This document shows positions 45,937 through 54,456 of a stretch of DNA of 64,000 nucleotides, piece by piece. Origin of the DNA: Acinetobacter sp. LoGeW2-3 (lineage in GTDB: Bacteria; Pseudomonadota; Gammaproteobacteria; Pseudomonadales; Moraxellaceae). The position numbers and the translations under genes were made by a program. The notes below the pieces were generated by a model, which worked only from the letters and a program-made list of their open reading frames with translations, did no database searches and was not told the DNA's origin. The DNA is taken from NCBI RefSeq assembly GCF_002688565.1, contig NZ_CP024011.1, positions 2,232,001 through 2,296,000 of the forward strand, written 5' to 3'. Numbering within the stretch: the stretch's first letter is position 1; each line of letters begins with the position of its first letter.

Positions 45937-46836
45937 ATGCCAATTACCGCAGAAATTGAAACATTATTAGGCCAGATTCAGGCTGCAGGCATTAAACCTT
46001 TTCATCAAAGTCAGGTAGACGAAGTAAGAGGGGTAGTCGCTTCTTTTCAAACCATGCAAAAACCGGTGGAGAGAAAAAGCCAAACTATGGATATCGAATA
46101 CCGGCCCGGGACGTATCTACGCATTTATCAGCCAAACATATCTTCAGAGAATTTACCGGTACTAGTTTATTACCACGGCGGTGGTTTCGTCGCAGGTAAT
46201 TTGGAAGTTGCGGATGAAACCTGTCATGTGCTTGCAGAAATGAACCAGCATATTGTGGTGTCTGTTGACTATCGTCTGGCACCAGAACATCCATTTCCCG
46301 CTGCGCACTTGGATGCACGGGAAGGATTAGTTTGGACGTTGGAAAACATTCAATATTATGGAGGCGATCCTAAGCAAATTTCACTCATTGGTGACAGTGC
46401 TGGCGGAAATCTGGCAGCAACAACTGCTTTGTGGGCAAAATCTGAAGGCATTGCAATTAAAAAGCAAATTTTAATTTATCCAGTAATTCAGCCGGATATG
46501 GAATCTGCCTCACGGACCGAGGAAAATGGTTATCTAATTTCACAGCAGGATATGGATTGGTTCTGGAAGAACTACCAGGTACAGGACGGTCATACCGTCC
46601 AATATTCTCCACTGCAATTCAAAAATTTGAATGAGGCTCCGGAAACACTAATTATTACCACTGAATATGAAGTCTCACGGGATGATGCTGAATATTATGG
46701 CCTGTGCTTAATCGAAAAAGGAGTGAGCACTACGATTAAACGTATTCAGGGTGGAGTGCATGGCATTTTCTGGCTGTCTGCTGTGGTCCCGGAACATCAG
46801 CTGATTCGGGCAGAAATTGCGAAATTTTTAAGATAG
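45937..46836 (+). CDS. Alpha/beta hydrolase, hormone-sensitive-lipase-like esterase
   Basis: This 299-residue family IV esterase has the oxyanion motif YYHGGGFVAGN, nucleophile Ser in GDSAGGN, and C-terminal Asp/His in the VSRDDAEYYG and GVHGIFW region. It starts 21 bp after the monooxygenase, with GGGAGC as ribosome site. It should hydrolyse the ester or lactone product of the monooxygenase to an alcohol or phenol and an acid. Confidence 0.88.
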   Translation: MPITAEIETLLGQIQAAGIKPFHQSQVDEVRGVVASFQTMQKPVERKSQTMDIEYRPGTYLRIYQPNISSENLPVLVYYHGGGFVAGNLEVADETCHVLAEMNQHIVVSVDYRLAPEHPFPAAHLDAREGLVWTLENIQYYGGDPKQISLIGDSAGGNLAATTALWAKSEGIAIKKQILIYPVIQPDMESASRTEENGYLISQQDMDWFWKNYQVQDGHTVQYSPLQFKNLNEAPETLIITTEYEVSRDDAEYYGLCLIEKGVSTTIKRIQGGVHGIFWLSAVVPEHQLIRAEIAKFLR

Positions 46837-46852
46837 TTTTCCCTAAGATAGA

Positions 46853-46885
46853 AAAACCAGCATTCATTGAATGCTGGTTTTTTAT
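46853..46885 (+). terminator. Terminator of the monooxygenase-esterase operon
   Basis: AAACCAGCATTC/GAATGCTGGTTT with a short ATT loop is followed by a T run, 17 bp after the esterase stop. A 10-bp palindrome, GACCTAGGTC, lies at about 46984-46993 in the gap that follows. Confidence 0.88.
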
Positions 46886-47122
46886 TATTTGAATGTCACT
46901 AAATGCAAAGTAAAAGTCTTGACGCCGTCGTTATCTGAAACAGATTTAGTAGAGATGTTGAAACGTTTAAATTTGTAATTTTAGACCTAGGTCGTCTGTA
47001 TTTCCATATAACCGACCGATACACTAGGTTTTGGAAAATAGTATTAAATTAAAATAAAAACAAAAAGATATTAATACATTTTAGGTGTTTTAAGGTTCGA
47101 TTGAGGTATGGAGAAATACTCA

Positions 47123-48748
47123 ATGAAAAATTATATGGATATTTCAGTAAATGATTTTATTAGTAAAATTTCTTTCGACAGTGAAGATGGAAAAATCTGG
47201 TTCGATGGCGACCGTTCGTTGTTATTCAATGCCAACAGTTTGTATACCCTGAAACAATTTTTAATAGATGAATATGGCTTAGATGTCGCTAAAAAAATCA
47301 TTTACCGCTGGGGGTATGAAATTGGTATTGAAGATGCTGTACGTGCTTTAAAGCTCCGCGCCGATGACCTTCTGTCTGCCTTTGTCGCTGGACCACAGCT
47401 AGCGAAAATACGCGGCATGGTGAACGTAGACATTGAAACTTTAGATTTCAATCCACACCAGAACAAGTTCAAAGGTATTTTTAAATGGAATGATTCTTAT
47501 GAGGCTTATGCGCAAATCAAAAATCGCTCTTATGCGCCATACTGTTGTTGCTGGTGGCTGACCGGATATTCCAGTGGCTATACATCAAAGTTTTTGAATA
47601 CGCCATATCACTATATTGAAACCCATTGTGTTGCCAAAGGCGATGAATGCTGCCGGATTGAAAGTCATGAAGGGCAAGACAGCCATTATGGGTTGAAATC
47701 TGAATATTTTATAGAAACTATAAAGCCATTATTTTTAAACAGCTATTTTGATGCTATTGGCAAGTCCAAGACCTTTGCTCGGGTATGTCAATTACTGCTG
47801 AAAGCCGCTGAATCTGATATTACAGTACTGCTGCAAGGAAGTACCGGCGTCGGTAAAGAAGCTTTTGCACGGGGTATTCATCAGAACAGTGCACGTAAGG
47901 ACAAAGAATTTATTGCAATCAATTGTGCCTGCCTGCCAGAACAATTAATCGAAGCTGAGTTATTTGGAAGCAACAAAGGCGCATTTACCGGCGCAACAGA
48001 AAACCGCATGGGGAAATTTGAACGGGCAGATGGCGGTACTATCTTTTTAGACGAAATTATTGAACTTTCACCGAAGGCGCAGGCTTCTTTACTACGTGTA
48101 CTGCAAACTGGCGAGTTTGAGCGAGTAGGGGATACGAAAACCAGAAAAACCAATGTTCGGGTAGTGGTGGCCTGTAATGAAAGCCTAAAAAAAGCAGTGG
48201 AAGAAGGCCGTTTCCGTAGTGACCTATATTACCGCTTAGCTACCTATCCGGTTTTGATTCCTTCTTTGAAAGAACGTCGTGAAGATATCAATCTGCTGGT
48301 TGAATACTATATCCACTTCTTTGAAAAGCAGTATGACAAGACATTTAATGGCTTCAGTGACCGGGTGTATGCCTTTTTTAACAGCTATGACTGGCCGGGA
48401 AATATACGTGAATTAAGAAATATCTTGGAACGTTCGGTGCTTTTATCTAATGATACGGCACTTGATTTAGAAGATTTAATGCTGGAGGAACAGATCATTC
48501 AGGATTTCCTAAGCCAGAATAAACAAAAATTTAATGAGATTCAGGGTATTGTGACTAAAAGCGATTTAAATCAACTGATTGAACACTTGATGCAAAGTTC
48601 TGAACAGGTTGATATGGAATATGTTGAAGCGACCATTTTACAGACGGCATTAAATAAATACCGAGGTAATGTTTCCAAAGCTGCCCGCTATTTGAATATG
48701 ACACGCAGTGCACTGGAATACCGTTTGAAAAAGCATGAAGTGATTTAA
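47123..48748 (+). CDS. V4R/sigma-54-dependent activator (XylR/NtrC family), MopR paralogue
   Basis: From the ATG at 47123 (541 residues, GGAGA 8 bp upstream) the protein has a XylR-N/V4R sensor (about 1-210), an AAA+ domain with Walker A GSTGVGKEAFARG, NKGAFTGATE and Walker B GGTIFLDEI, and a Fis-type C-terminal helix-turn-helix (NVSKAARYLNMTRSALEYRL). It aligns with the MopR-like protein at 48805. The four zinc ligands are kept (Cys143, Glu166, Cys169, Cys177), as is Trp122, but the phenol-binding His is Ala94. It probably activates the promoter at 44173 with a non-phenolic ligand. An upstream ATG at 47108 is possible. Confidence 0.88.
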   Translation: MKNYMDISVNDFISKISFDSEDGKIWFDGDRSLLFNANSLYTLKQFLIDEYGLDVAKKIIYRWGYEIGIEDAVRALKLRADDLLSAFVAGPQLAKIRGMVNVDIETLDFNPHQNKFKGIFKWNDSYEAYAQIKNRSYAPYCCCWWLTGYSSGYTSKFLNTPYHYIETHCVAKGDECCRIESHEGQDSHYGLKSEYFIETIKPLFLNSYFDAIGKSKTFARVCQLLLKAAESDITVLLQGSTGVGKEAFARGIHQNSARKDKEFIAINCACLPEQLIEAELFGSNKGAFTGATENRMGKFERADGGTIFLDEIIELSPKAQASLLRVLQTGEFERVGDTKTRKTNVRVVVACNESLKKAVEEGRFRSDLYYRLATYPVLIPSLKERREDINLLVEYYIHFFEKQYDKTFNGFSDRVYAFFNSYDWPGNIRELRNILERSVLLSNDTALDLEDLMLEEQIIQDFLSQNKQKFNEIQGIVTKSDLNQLIEHLMQSSEQVDMEYVEATILQTALNKYRGNVSKAARYLNMTRSALEYRLKKHEVI

Positions 48749-48762
48749 TCCTCTTCTTGAAA

Positions 48763-48783
48763 AAAAGTATGAGGATACTTTTT
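48763..48783 (+). terminator. Weak hairpin between the two convergent activator genes
   Basis: AAAAGTAT-GAGG-ATACTTTT with a trailing T, 15 bp after the stop. A further short inverted repeat, GAGCC/GGCTC, follows at about 48791-48812. Confidence 0.5.
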
Positions 48784-48804
48784 AAAGTAAGAGCCGTAAT
48801 TTAA

Positions 48805-50472
48805 TTAGGCTCTATATTTCTTCAGACGGTAGTCCAAGGTCGCACGGCTGATTCCCAATATACGTGCCGCTTCAGACACATTATGCTGGCTTTGATGTAG
48901 CGCATGTAGAATGATCTGCTGTTCATATTTTTCTAATGAAAAATCCGCTTTGAATAGTTCAGATATTTTCTGCTGTTCTTGCATAGAAGAGGTGTGTTCT
49001 AGAGTATGCATAGAATCAGAAGAGTTAAATTCTGGAAATAAATGGCGCAGCTTAATTTCCTGTTGGTCATCAGCAAGTAGGGAGGCTCGTTCTAGGACAT
49101 TCTCCAGTTCGCGAATGTTGCCGGGCCAGGAATAATTCATAAAATAATGCGTAGCTTTGTTGCTGAGTCCATTGAATTTCTTGTCATACATATTTTCAAA
49201 GCGTTTTAAAAAATGTTTGACCAACAATGGAATATCTTCCTTACGTTCACGTAAAGGTGGAATTTTGACTGGAAAAATATTTAAGCGGAAATATAAATCT
49301 GAGCGGAAACGTCCTTCTTTAACTGCTTGCTCAAGATTTTCATTGGTAGCTGCCACTACTCGAACATCTACTTTCCGAGTCTGATAATCACCTACACGTT
49401 CAAATTCGCCTTCCTGCAACATACGAAGAAGGGCAGCTTGTGCGCGTGGAGATAATTCGGCCAATTCATCCAGGAAAATGGTACCCTGATGCGCTCGTTC
49501 AAATTTGCCGATACGCTGACTAACAGCACCTGTGAATGCTCCTTTTTCTACGCCAAATAACTCGGCTTCAATTAAGTCATGTGGGATGCAGGCACAATTG
49601 ACCGCAATAAATGGTTTGTCTCTTCGTGGGCTTGCATAATGAATGCCGCGGGCAAAAGCTTCCTTGCCAACACCGGTTTCTCCAGAAAGTAAAACTGCGA
49701 CTTTGCTGCCGGCAGCTTTTTTCAGCAGATCACAGACATAGCGGTAAGCAGCCGATTCGCCTACTGCATTAAACATGCTGTAGTCAGCTTCAGCTCGAGT
49801 ATAAATGTCTTGTTTTAGCTGGTTCAGCTCGGCTCTTAGCGCAATAATTTCATCTGAAATAGGGTCAGGAGACATGAACTGAATTAGTTCATCGGCATTC
49901 TCCCATTCACTCAGCGGTTTGCCGATAATACGGCAATGGTCGTGCCCTTGTGCAATGCACTGGGTTTCTTGGTAAATAATAGTTTGGCCCATCACATAGC
50001 TGCTGTAGCCGCATGCATAACCTAGCTGCAGCCAGCAAGCGGGTTCATCCGATTTGCCAAATTCATTAAGATGCACCTCACCTTCGAAGGAGTGCAGCCA
50101 ATTAAAATCGGCATAAAACTCATGGTGCTTATGACTTAATTCTAAAGCATTGACTTCTACCTGAACCATACCGCGGATCCCATGCATTTGCGGTCCGGCC
50201 ATAAAAGCTTCAGTTTCATTTAAGTCTGGTCTAAGTTGGGCGGTGGCTTCTGCGTCTCGCATACCAGCTTGATAGCCACATCGAATAAAGAAGCGTTTAG
50301 CGGGTTCATAGCCCAGCATGTCGTGCAGATCTTTGCGTAAAAAGCCAAAAATGTCGGTATGCAACAATAGCATACGATTTTCCTCGAACCAGATCTGGCC
50401 ATGATCTGCATCAAATTTGATACAGTTGATGAGGTCCTGAATTTCATGCTTCGGCTTTAAATAATTCTGCAT
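48805..50472 (-). CDS. mopR: MopR/DmpR-type phenol-responsive sigma-54 activator
   Basis: A 555-residue activator: V4R sensor (about 1-215), a linker, AAA+ domain with Walker A GETGVGKEAFARG, VEKGAFTGAVS and FLDELAEL, and C-terminal Fis helix (NVSEAARILGISRATLDYRL). Residues match the known phenol sensor MopR with a constant offset of nine: His97 and Trp125 (phenol contacts) and Cys146, Glu169, Cys172, Cys180 (zinc). It is divergent from mphKLMNOP, as in Acinetobacter phenol degraders. The gene is also called mphR or mopR in different strains. Confidence 0.93.
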   Translation of the reverse strand: MQNYLKPKHEIQDLINCIKFDADHGQIWFEENRMLLLHTDIFGFLRKDLHDMLGYEPAKRFFIRCGYQAGMRDAEATAQLRPDLNETEAFMAGPQMHGIRGMVQVEVNALELSHKHHEFYADFNWLHSFEGEVHLNEFGKSDEPACWLQLGYACGYSSYVMGQTIIYQETQCIAQGHDHCRIIGKPLSEWENADELIQFMSPDPISDEIIALRAELNQLKQDIYTRAEADYSMFNAVGESAAYRYVCDLLKKAAGSKVAVLLSGETGVGKEAFARGIHYASPRRDKPFIAVNCACIPHDLIEAELFGVEKGAFTGAVSQRIGKFERAHQGTIFLDELAELSPRAQAALLRMLQEGEFERVGDYQTRKVDVRVVAATNENLEQAVKEGRFRSDLYFRLNIFPVKIPPLRERKEDIPLLVKHFLKRFENMYDKKFNGLSNKATHYFMNYSWPGNIRELENVLERASLLADDQQEIKLRHLFPEFNSSDSMHTLEHTSSMQEQQKISELFKADFSLEKYEQQIILHALHQSQHNVSEAARILGISRATLDYRLKKYRA

Positions 50473-50657
50473 TGTGCTATGTCCTTTGCCTTCTTATTGT
50501 TCTCAAAATCCCTTGAGTAACCCTTTTAATCTACAGGGTTATGGCATAAGAATGTACTGCAAAAAACGCCAATCACCATACTGAAAAAATAGGCATTTGG
50601 GAATTCAAAGGCTTATCTCAAACTCTTATTGCATCCGATCTTTTCTACAATTCACCA

Positions 50658-50697
50658 TTTGATGAATCTATCAAAAAAAAATTCATGGATTGATGAA
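50658..50697 (+). promoter_or_regulatory. MopR-type upstream activator sites
   Basis: Two inverted repeats stand side by side: TTTGATGAATCTATCAAA (50658-50675) and TTCATGGATTGATGAA (50682-50697). They end 63 bp before the -24 element, in the position of sites for DmpR/XylR-type activators. Confidence 0.7.
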
Positions 50698-50760
50698 ATT
50701 TTATAGATAAATTTAACTTAAATTTTAAATATTTTAATAAAAAACAATCACATAAAATGT

Positions 50761-50775
50761 TGGCATGCTAATTGA
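50761..50775 (+). promoter_or_regulatory. Sigma-54-like promoter of the mph operon
   Basis: TGGCAT-GCTAA-TTGA: the GG at -24 is conserved, but the -12 element has GA instead of GC. Position and nearby activator sites still favour sigma-54 control. Confidence 0.65.
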
Positions 50776-50824
50776 TATATATCTTATAGCAAGGAAATTT
50801 GTCCATGAAGAAGGATTCTCAGCC

Positions 50825-51118
50825 ATGACAAATCAAGCAGCGATGCCACAGCTGACCAAATATATTCGGGTAACCGGTGACCGGAACGCAAAATTTGTAG
50901 AGTTCGATTTTGCCATTCACGATCCGACTTTATTTGTTGAGCTGGTACTGCCGCGCGATGCGTTTCAAAAATTCTGCGAGGTGAACCATGTCGTTGAAAT
51001 GAATGAAGCGCAAAAAGCCAGAAATGATGCGGAAGAAGAAAAATGGCGCTACGGGACTGAAGCAACTTTAGTCGGTGCGCAGCGATATATCCCGGATCAT
51101 GAAGATCCATTGAAATAG
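50825..51118 (+). CDS. mphK: Phenol hydroxylase assembly protein MphK (DmpK-like)
   Basis: A 97-residue protein from the ATG at 50825 (AAGGA 10-14 bp upstream), with KYIRVTGDRNAKFVEFDFAIHDPTLFVELVLP, the DmpK/PhK family core. It helps assemble or activate the oxygenase and is not needed for catalysis itself. It heads the K-L-M-N-O-P order of multicomponent phenol hydroxylases. A 5' extension from 50765 overlaps the promoter and was rejected. Confidence 0.9.
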   Translation: MTNQAAMPQLTKYIRVTGDRNAKFVEFDFAIHDPTLFVELVLPRDAFQKFCEVNHVVEMNEAQKARNDAEEEKWRYGTEATLVGAQRYIPDHEDPLK

Positions 51119-51133
51119 CTTAAGGAGATAGCC

Positions 51134-52138
51134 ATGTCATTAGAAATTAAAACTTCCAGCATTGAACCGATACGCCAGAGTTATGCTTATATCGAACGCC
51201 GTTTTGGCAATAAGCCGGCAACTCGCTATCAGGAAGTGAGTTTTGATATTCAGGCGGAAACCAATTTTCATTACCGACCTTTATGGAAGCCGGAAAAAAC
51301 TTTAAATGATAAAACCCATACTGCGCTGGTAATGCAAGATTGGTATGCATTTAAAGATCCACGCCAGTTTTACTACGGAACTTATGTGCAGCACCGTGCA
51401 CGTTTACAAGATACCGCTGAAGCGAATTTTAGCTTTTTTGAAAAGCGTCGGTTGGCAGAACATATTTCTGAAGAAGTCAAAGCCAAAGTTATTGCCTTGT
51501 TTATTCCGTTCCGTCATATCGAACAGACTGCCAATCTGCATATGATGTCTGGCAGTGCTTATGGTTACGGCACAGTACTGACACAAGCCTGTATTTATGC
51601 CGCTATGGACCGATTAGGCATGGCACAGTACATCTCACGGATTGGACTTGCGCTGGATGGTGGCACAGGGGAGTCCTTAATTCCAGCCAAGCACGCCTGG
51701 ATGCAGGATGAAGCTTGGCAAGGACTACGTAAGTTATGTGAGCAAAGCCTGACAGAACAGGATTATTTCAAACTGTTTTTATTGCAGAACCTAGTAATTG
51801 ACAGCTTTATGTCAGAGCTGGTTTATACCCAGTTTGATCAATGGCTGGGAGAGCATCAGGCGCGTGATTTGGCGATGCTGACCGAATTTATGCAGGAAGC
51901 ACTAGTAGATTTACGCAAATGGTCGGACAGTGTTTTTAAAACTGCTGCAACAGAATCTGTCCAAAACAAGCAATTACTCAGCCAGTGGCTAGCAGAATAT
52001 CTGCCGGTAGTAAAAGCAGCATTTACGCCGTGGGCAGCACAGGTTTTACCATTAGATGCCATAGAAGTAGCAGAACAAAAACTGCTGGAACGCAGTAAAA
52101 AATTGGGCATTGAACTCGAACAAATTGAACAGGCTTAA
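51134..52138 (+). CDS. mphL: Phenol hydroxylase beta-type subunit MphL
   Basis: A 334-residue diiron-oxygenase beta subunit (DmpL-like). Blocks RRFGNKPATRYQEVSFDIQ, DWYAFKDPRQFYYGTYVQHR and the helical ARLQDTAEANFSFFEKRRL are typical. It lacks the iron ligands and pairs with MphN in the (alpha-beta-gamma)2 hydroxylase. AAGGAGATAGCC precedes the ATG. Confidence 0.92.
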   Translation: MSLEIKTSSIEPIRQSYAYIERRFGNKPATRYQEVSFDIQAETNFHYRPLWKPEKTLNDKTHTALVMQDWYAFKDPRQFYYGTYVQHRARLQDTAEANFSFFEKRRLAEHISEEVKAKVIALFIPFRHIEQTANLHMMSGSAYGYGTVLTQACIYAAMDRLGMAQYISRIGLALDGGTGESLIPAKHAWMQDEAWQGLRKLCEQSLTEQDYFKLFLLQNLVIDSFMSELVYTQFDQWLGEHQARDLAMLTEFMQEALVDLRKWSDSVFKTAATESVQNKQLLSQWLAEYLPVVKAAFTPWAAQVLPLDAIEVAEQKLLERSKKLGIELEQIEQA

Positions 52139-52149
52139 GGAGAAGCAGC

Positions 52150-52416
52150 ATGTCTAAAGTTTATCTCGCATTACAGGACAATGATACTTCACGCTACATC
52201 ATCGAGGCGATTGAAGCAGACAATCCTGAAGCCAACATTCAATATCTACCGGCCATGATCCGAGTGGAAAGCGAAACAGATTTGATTGTCCGTGCAGAAA
52301 CGGTTTCAGAGAAGCTGGGACAGGATTGGGATATTCAATCCCTTCAACTCAATATGATTACGCTGGGCGGCAATGTTGAAGAGGATGATGATACCTTCCG
52401 CCTGCATTGGAACTGA
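52150..52416 (+). CDS. mphM: Phenol hydroxylase regulatory (coupling) protein MphM
   Basis: This 88-residue protein of the MmoB/DmpM type has no cofactor motif: VYLALQDNDTSRYIIEAIE, then SLQLNMITLGGNVEEDDDTFRLHWN. It binds the hydroxylase and couples oxygen activation to substrate. It starts 11 bp after mphL. Confidence 0.92.
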   Translation: MSKVYLALQDNDTSRYIIEAIEADNPEANIQYLPAMIRVESETDLIVRAETVSEKLGQDWDIQSLQLNMITLGGNVEEDDDTFRLHWN

Positions 52417-52481
52417 GCCCTAAATAAGAATTGCACCGCATAGAGGCCGTGCATCTGAAAAAGACATTAAGGACGACAAGA

Positions 52482-54005
52482 ATGAACTCTAAAATCAATG
52501 CGATTGGCAAAAAGCTGAATGCCAAAGACCGTTACCGTGCACTGACCCGTGATCTGGACTGGGAGTTTTCTTACGCAGACCGTAAAGAAGCTTTTCCTTA
52601 TGAAGAATTTGAGGGTATTAAAATTACAGACTGGTCCAAGTGGGAAGATCCATTCCGCTTAACCATGGATGCTTACTGGAAATATCAGGCGGAAAAAGAG
52701 AAAAAGCTATATGCCATTTTTGATGCTTTTGCACAGAACAATGGCCAGCTGAATGTGACCAATGAGCGCTATTTAAATGCCATTAAACTATTTTTAACTG
52801 CTGTAACACCTTTGGAATATCAGGCTTTCCAAGGCTATGCACATGTCGGACGCCAGTTCAGTGGGGTAGGTGCACGTATTGCATCACAGATGCAGTCGAT
52901 TGATGAATTGCGTCATGTGCAGACCCAGATCCATGCCATGAGCCATTACAATAAATTCTTTGATGGTTTTCAGGACTGGTCACATATGCATGACCGTGTT
53001 TGGTACCTGTCTGTACCTAAATCCTTCTTCGAAGATGCACGTTCTGCAGGTCCGTTTGAATTTTTACTTTCAATCAGCTTTGCCTTTGAATATGTGTTGA
53101 CGAATCTTTTGTTTGTGCCATTCATGTCCGGTGCTGCTCATAATGGCGATATGGCAACGGTGACTTTTGGCTTCAGCGCACAGTCTGATGAAGCTCGCCA
53201 TATGACATTAGGTCTGGAAATTGTGAAATTCCTGCTGGAACAGCATGAAGATAATGTGCCGATTGTGCAGGAATGGATTGATAAATGGTTCTGGCGGGGT
53301 ACACGCCTGCTGTCGATTGTCGGCATGATGATGGACTACATGTTGCCAAACAAAGTTATGTCGTGGAAAGAGGCCTGGGAAACCTATTTTGAAGAAGCCG
53401 GGGGCGCACTGTTCAAAGATTTGAGCCGTTACGGCATTCGCATGCCGAAATATTCGGAAGTGATTGAAAAAGAGAAAGAGCACGTTTCACATCAGGCCTG
53501 GTGGATTTTCTATAACTTTGGACATGCGGCAGGTTTCCATACCTGGATTCCAACCGATGAAGAAATGGATTGGTTATCTGAAAAATATCCGGACACATTC
53601 GATAAGTATTACCGTCCACGCTGGGAATTAGCGCGCAAGATGGAAGCCGAAGGTAAACGTTTTTACAGCGCCGGGCTGCCGCAATTGTGCCAGATCTGTC
53701 AGATTCCAATGACATTTACCGAAATGGATGGTGACCCAACTGCGTTCAGTTATCGCAGTAGTGTGTATAAAGGTGAGCGCTACCACACCTGTTCCGATGG
53801 CTGTCATGACATCTTCGAACGTGAACCAGAGAAATATATTCAGGCTTGGCTGCCAGTTAACCAAATTTTGCAAGGCAACTGTGGCGGACCTGATCTTGAA
53901 GTCATGCTACGGGAGTACTACCGCTTTAATGTCGGCGCTGACAATCTGGACATTGAAGGCTCGCCAGATCAGGAACGCTGGAAAAAATGGAAAGGCGTGG
54001 CTTAA
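52482..54005 (+). CDS. mphN: Phenol hydroxylase alpha (catalytic diiron) subunit MphN
   Basis: A 507-residue alpha subunit from the ATG at 52482 (AAGGACGACAAG upstream). The diiron site is formed by two carboxylate-His motifs, DELRH and DEARHM, with additional Glu ligands, and the C-terminal YHS-type module CQICQIPMTF...YHTCSDGCHDIFE binds zinc. It hydroxylates phenol to catechol. A longer frame from 52431 has no ribosome site. Confidence 0.94.
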   Translation: MNSKINAIGKKLNAKDRYRALTRDLDWEFSYADRKEAFPYEEFEGIKITDWSKWEDPFRLTMDAYWKYQAEKEKKLYAIFDAFAQNNGQLNVTNERYLNAIKLFLTAVTPLEYQAFQGYAHVGRQFSGVGARIASQMQSIDELRHVQTQIHAMSHYNKFFDGFQDWSHMHDRVWYLSVPKSFFEDARSAGPFEFLLSISFAFEYVLTNLLFVPFMSGAAHNGDMATVTFGFSAQSDEARHMTLGLEIVKFLLEQHEDNVPIVQEWIDKWFWRGTRLLSIVGMMMDYMLPNKVMSWKEAWETYFEEAGGALFKDLSRYGIRMPKYSEVIEKEKEHVSHQAWWIFYNFGHAAGFHTWIPTDEEMDWLSEKYPDTFDKYYRPRWELARKMEAEGKRFYSAGLPQLCQICQIPMTFTEMDGDPTAFSYRSSVYKGERYHTCSDGCHDIFEREPEKYIQAWLPVNQILQGNCGGPDLEVMLREYYRFNVGADNLDIEGSPDQERWKKWKGVA

Positions 54006-54082
54006 GCAACGCCATAGATCAGGATTGTCTGTAGAGATTTGGGGCAATCCTTCTTACTCAAGGAATTTAGGAGTTTACTGTT

Positions 54083-54445
54083 ATGCCTGTTAAAGCGATT
54101 AACGACCAATACCAATTTGAACCACGCGATCTGCAATTCCACTATGGCGACAATATGCTGATTTATGTGGGCTGGGATCAGCATACCTTGTTCTGTGCAG
54201 CGCATGCCCTAGTGGTATCGCCGAAGCAGAGCTTTCAAGATCTGATCGACCAACAACTTCAAGGTGGATTCCATCAGCATCCAGACTTCGTAAATATTGA
54301 CTGGTCCAAGGTGCAGTATTTACTGGATGGTCAGGCCTTTACGCCTGTTTTGGATCAAACGTTAGAAAGCCAAAATATAGGTCATAAGTCTCTGTTGCGC
54401 TTTGCTACGCCAGGTCTAGACGGCTACCAACATAGTCATGTCTAA
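54083..54445 (+). CDS. mphO: Phenol hydroxylase gamma subunit MphO
   Basis: A 120-residue DmpO-like protein with blocks YQFEPRDLQFHYGDNMLIYVGW and HTLFCAAHALVVSPKQSF, the third structural subunit of the hydroxylase. It lies 77 bp after mphN; the gap has a modest hairpin, AGGATTG/CAATCCT at about 54021-54051. Confidence 0.92.
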   Translation: MPVKAINDQYQFEPRDLQFHYGDNMLIYVGWDQHTLFCAAHALVVSPKQSFQDLIDQQLQGGFHQHPDFVNIDWSKVQYLLDGQAFTPVLDQTLESQNIGHKSLLRFATPGLDGYQHSHV

Positions 54446-54456
54446 GGAGAGTGCTC

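Larger units (their letters stand above)
50473..50824. other. Divergent control region of mopR and the phenol hydroxylase operon
   Basis: About 350 bp hold activator sites (50658-50697) and a sigma-54-like promoter (50761-50775) for the mph operon, plus the promoter for mopR on the other strand. No ORF other than a 5' extension of mphK is seen. Confidence 0.6.

Noticed and set aside
50765..50824. 5' extension of mphK
   Set aside because: It would begin inside the sigma-54 promoter, so it would precede the transcript start.
52431..52481. 5' extension of mphN
   Set aside because: No ribosome site; AAGGACG before the ATG at 52482 fits the known DmpN-type start.
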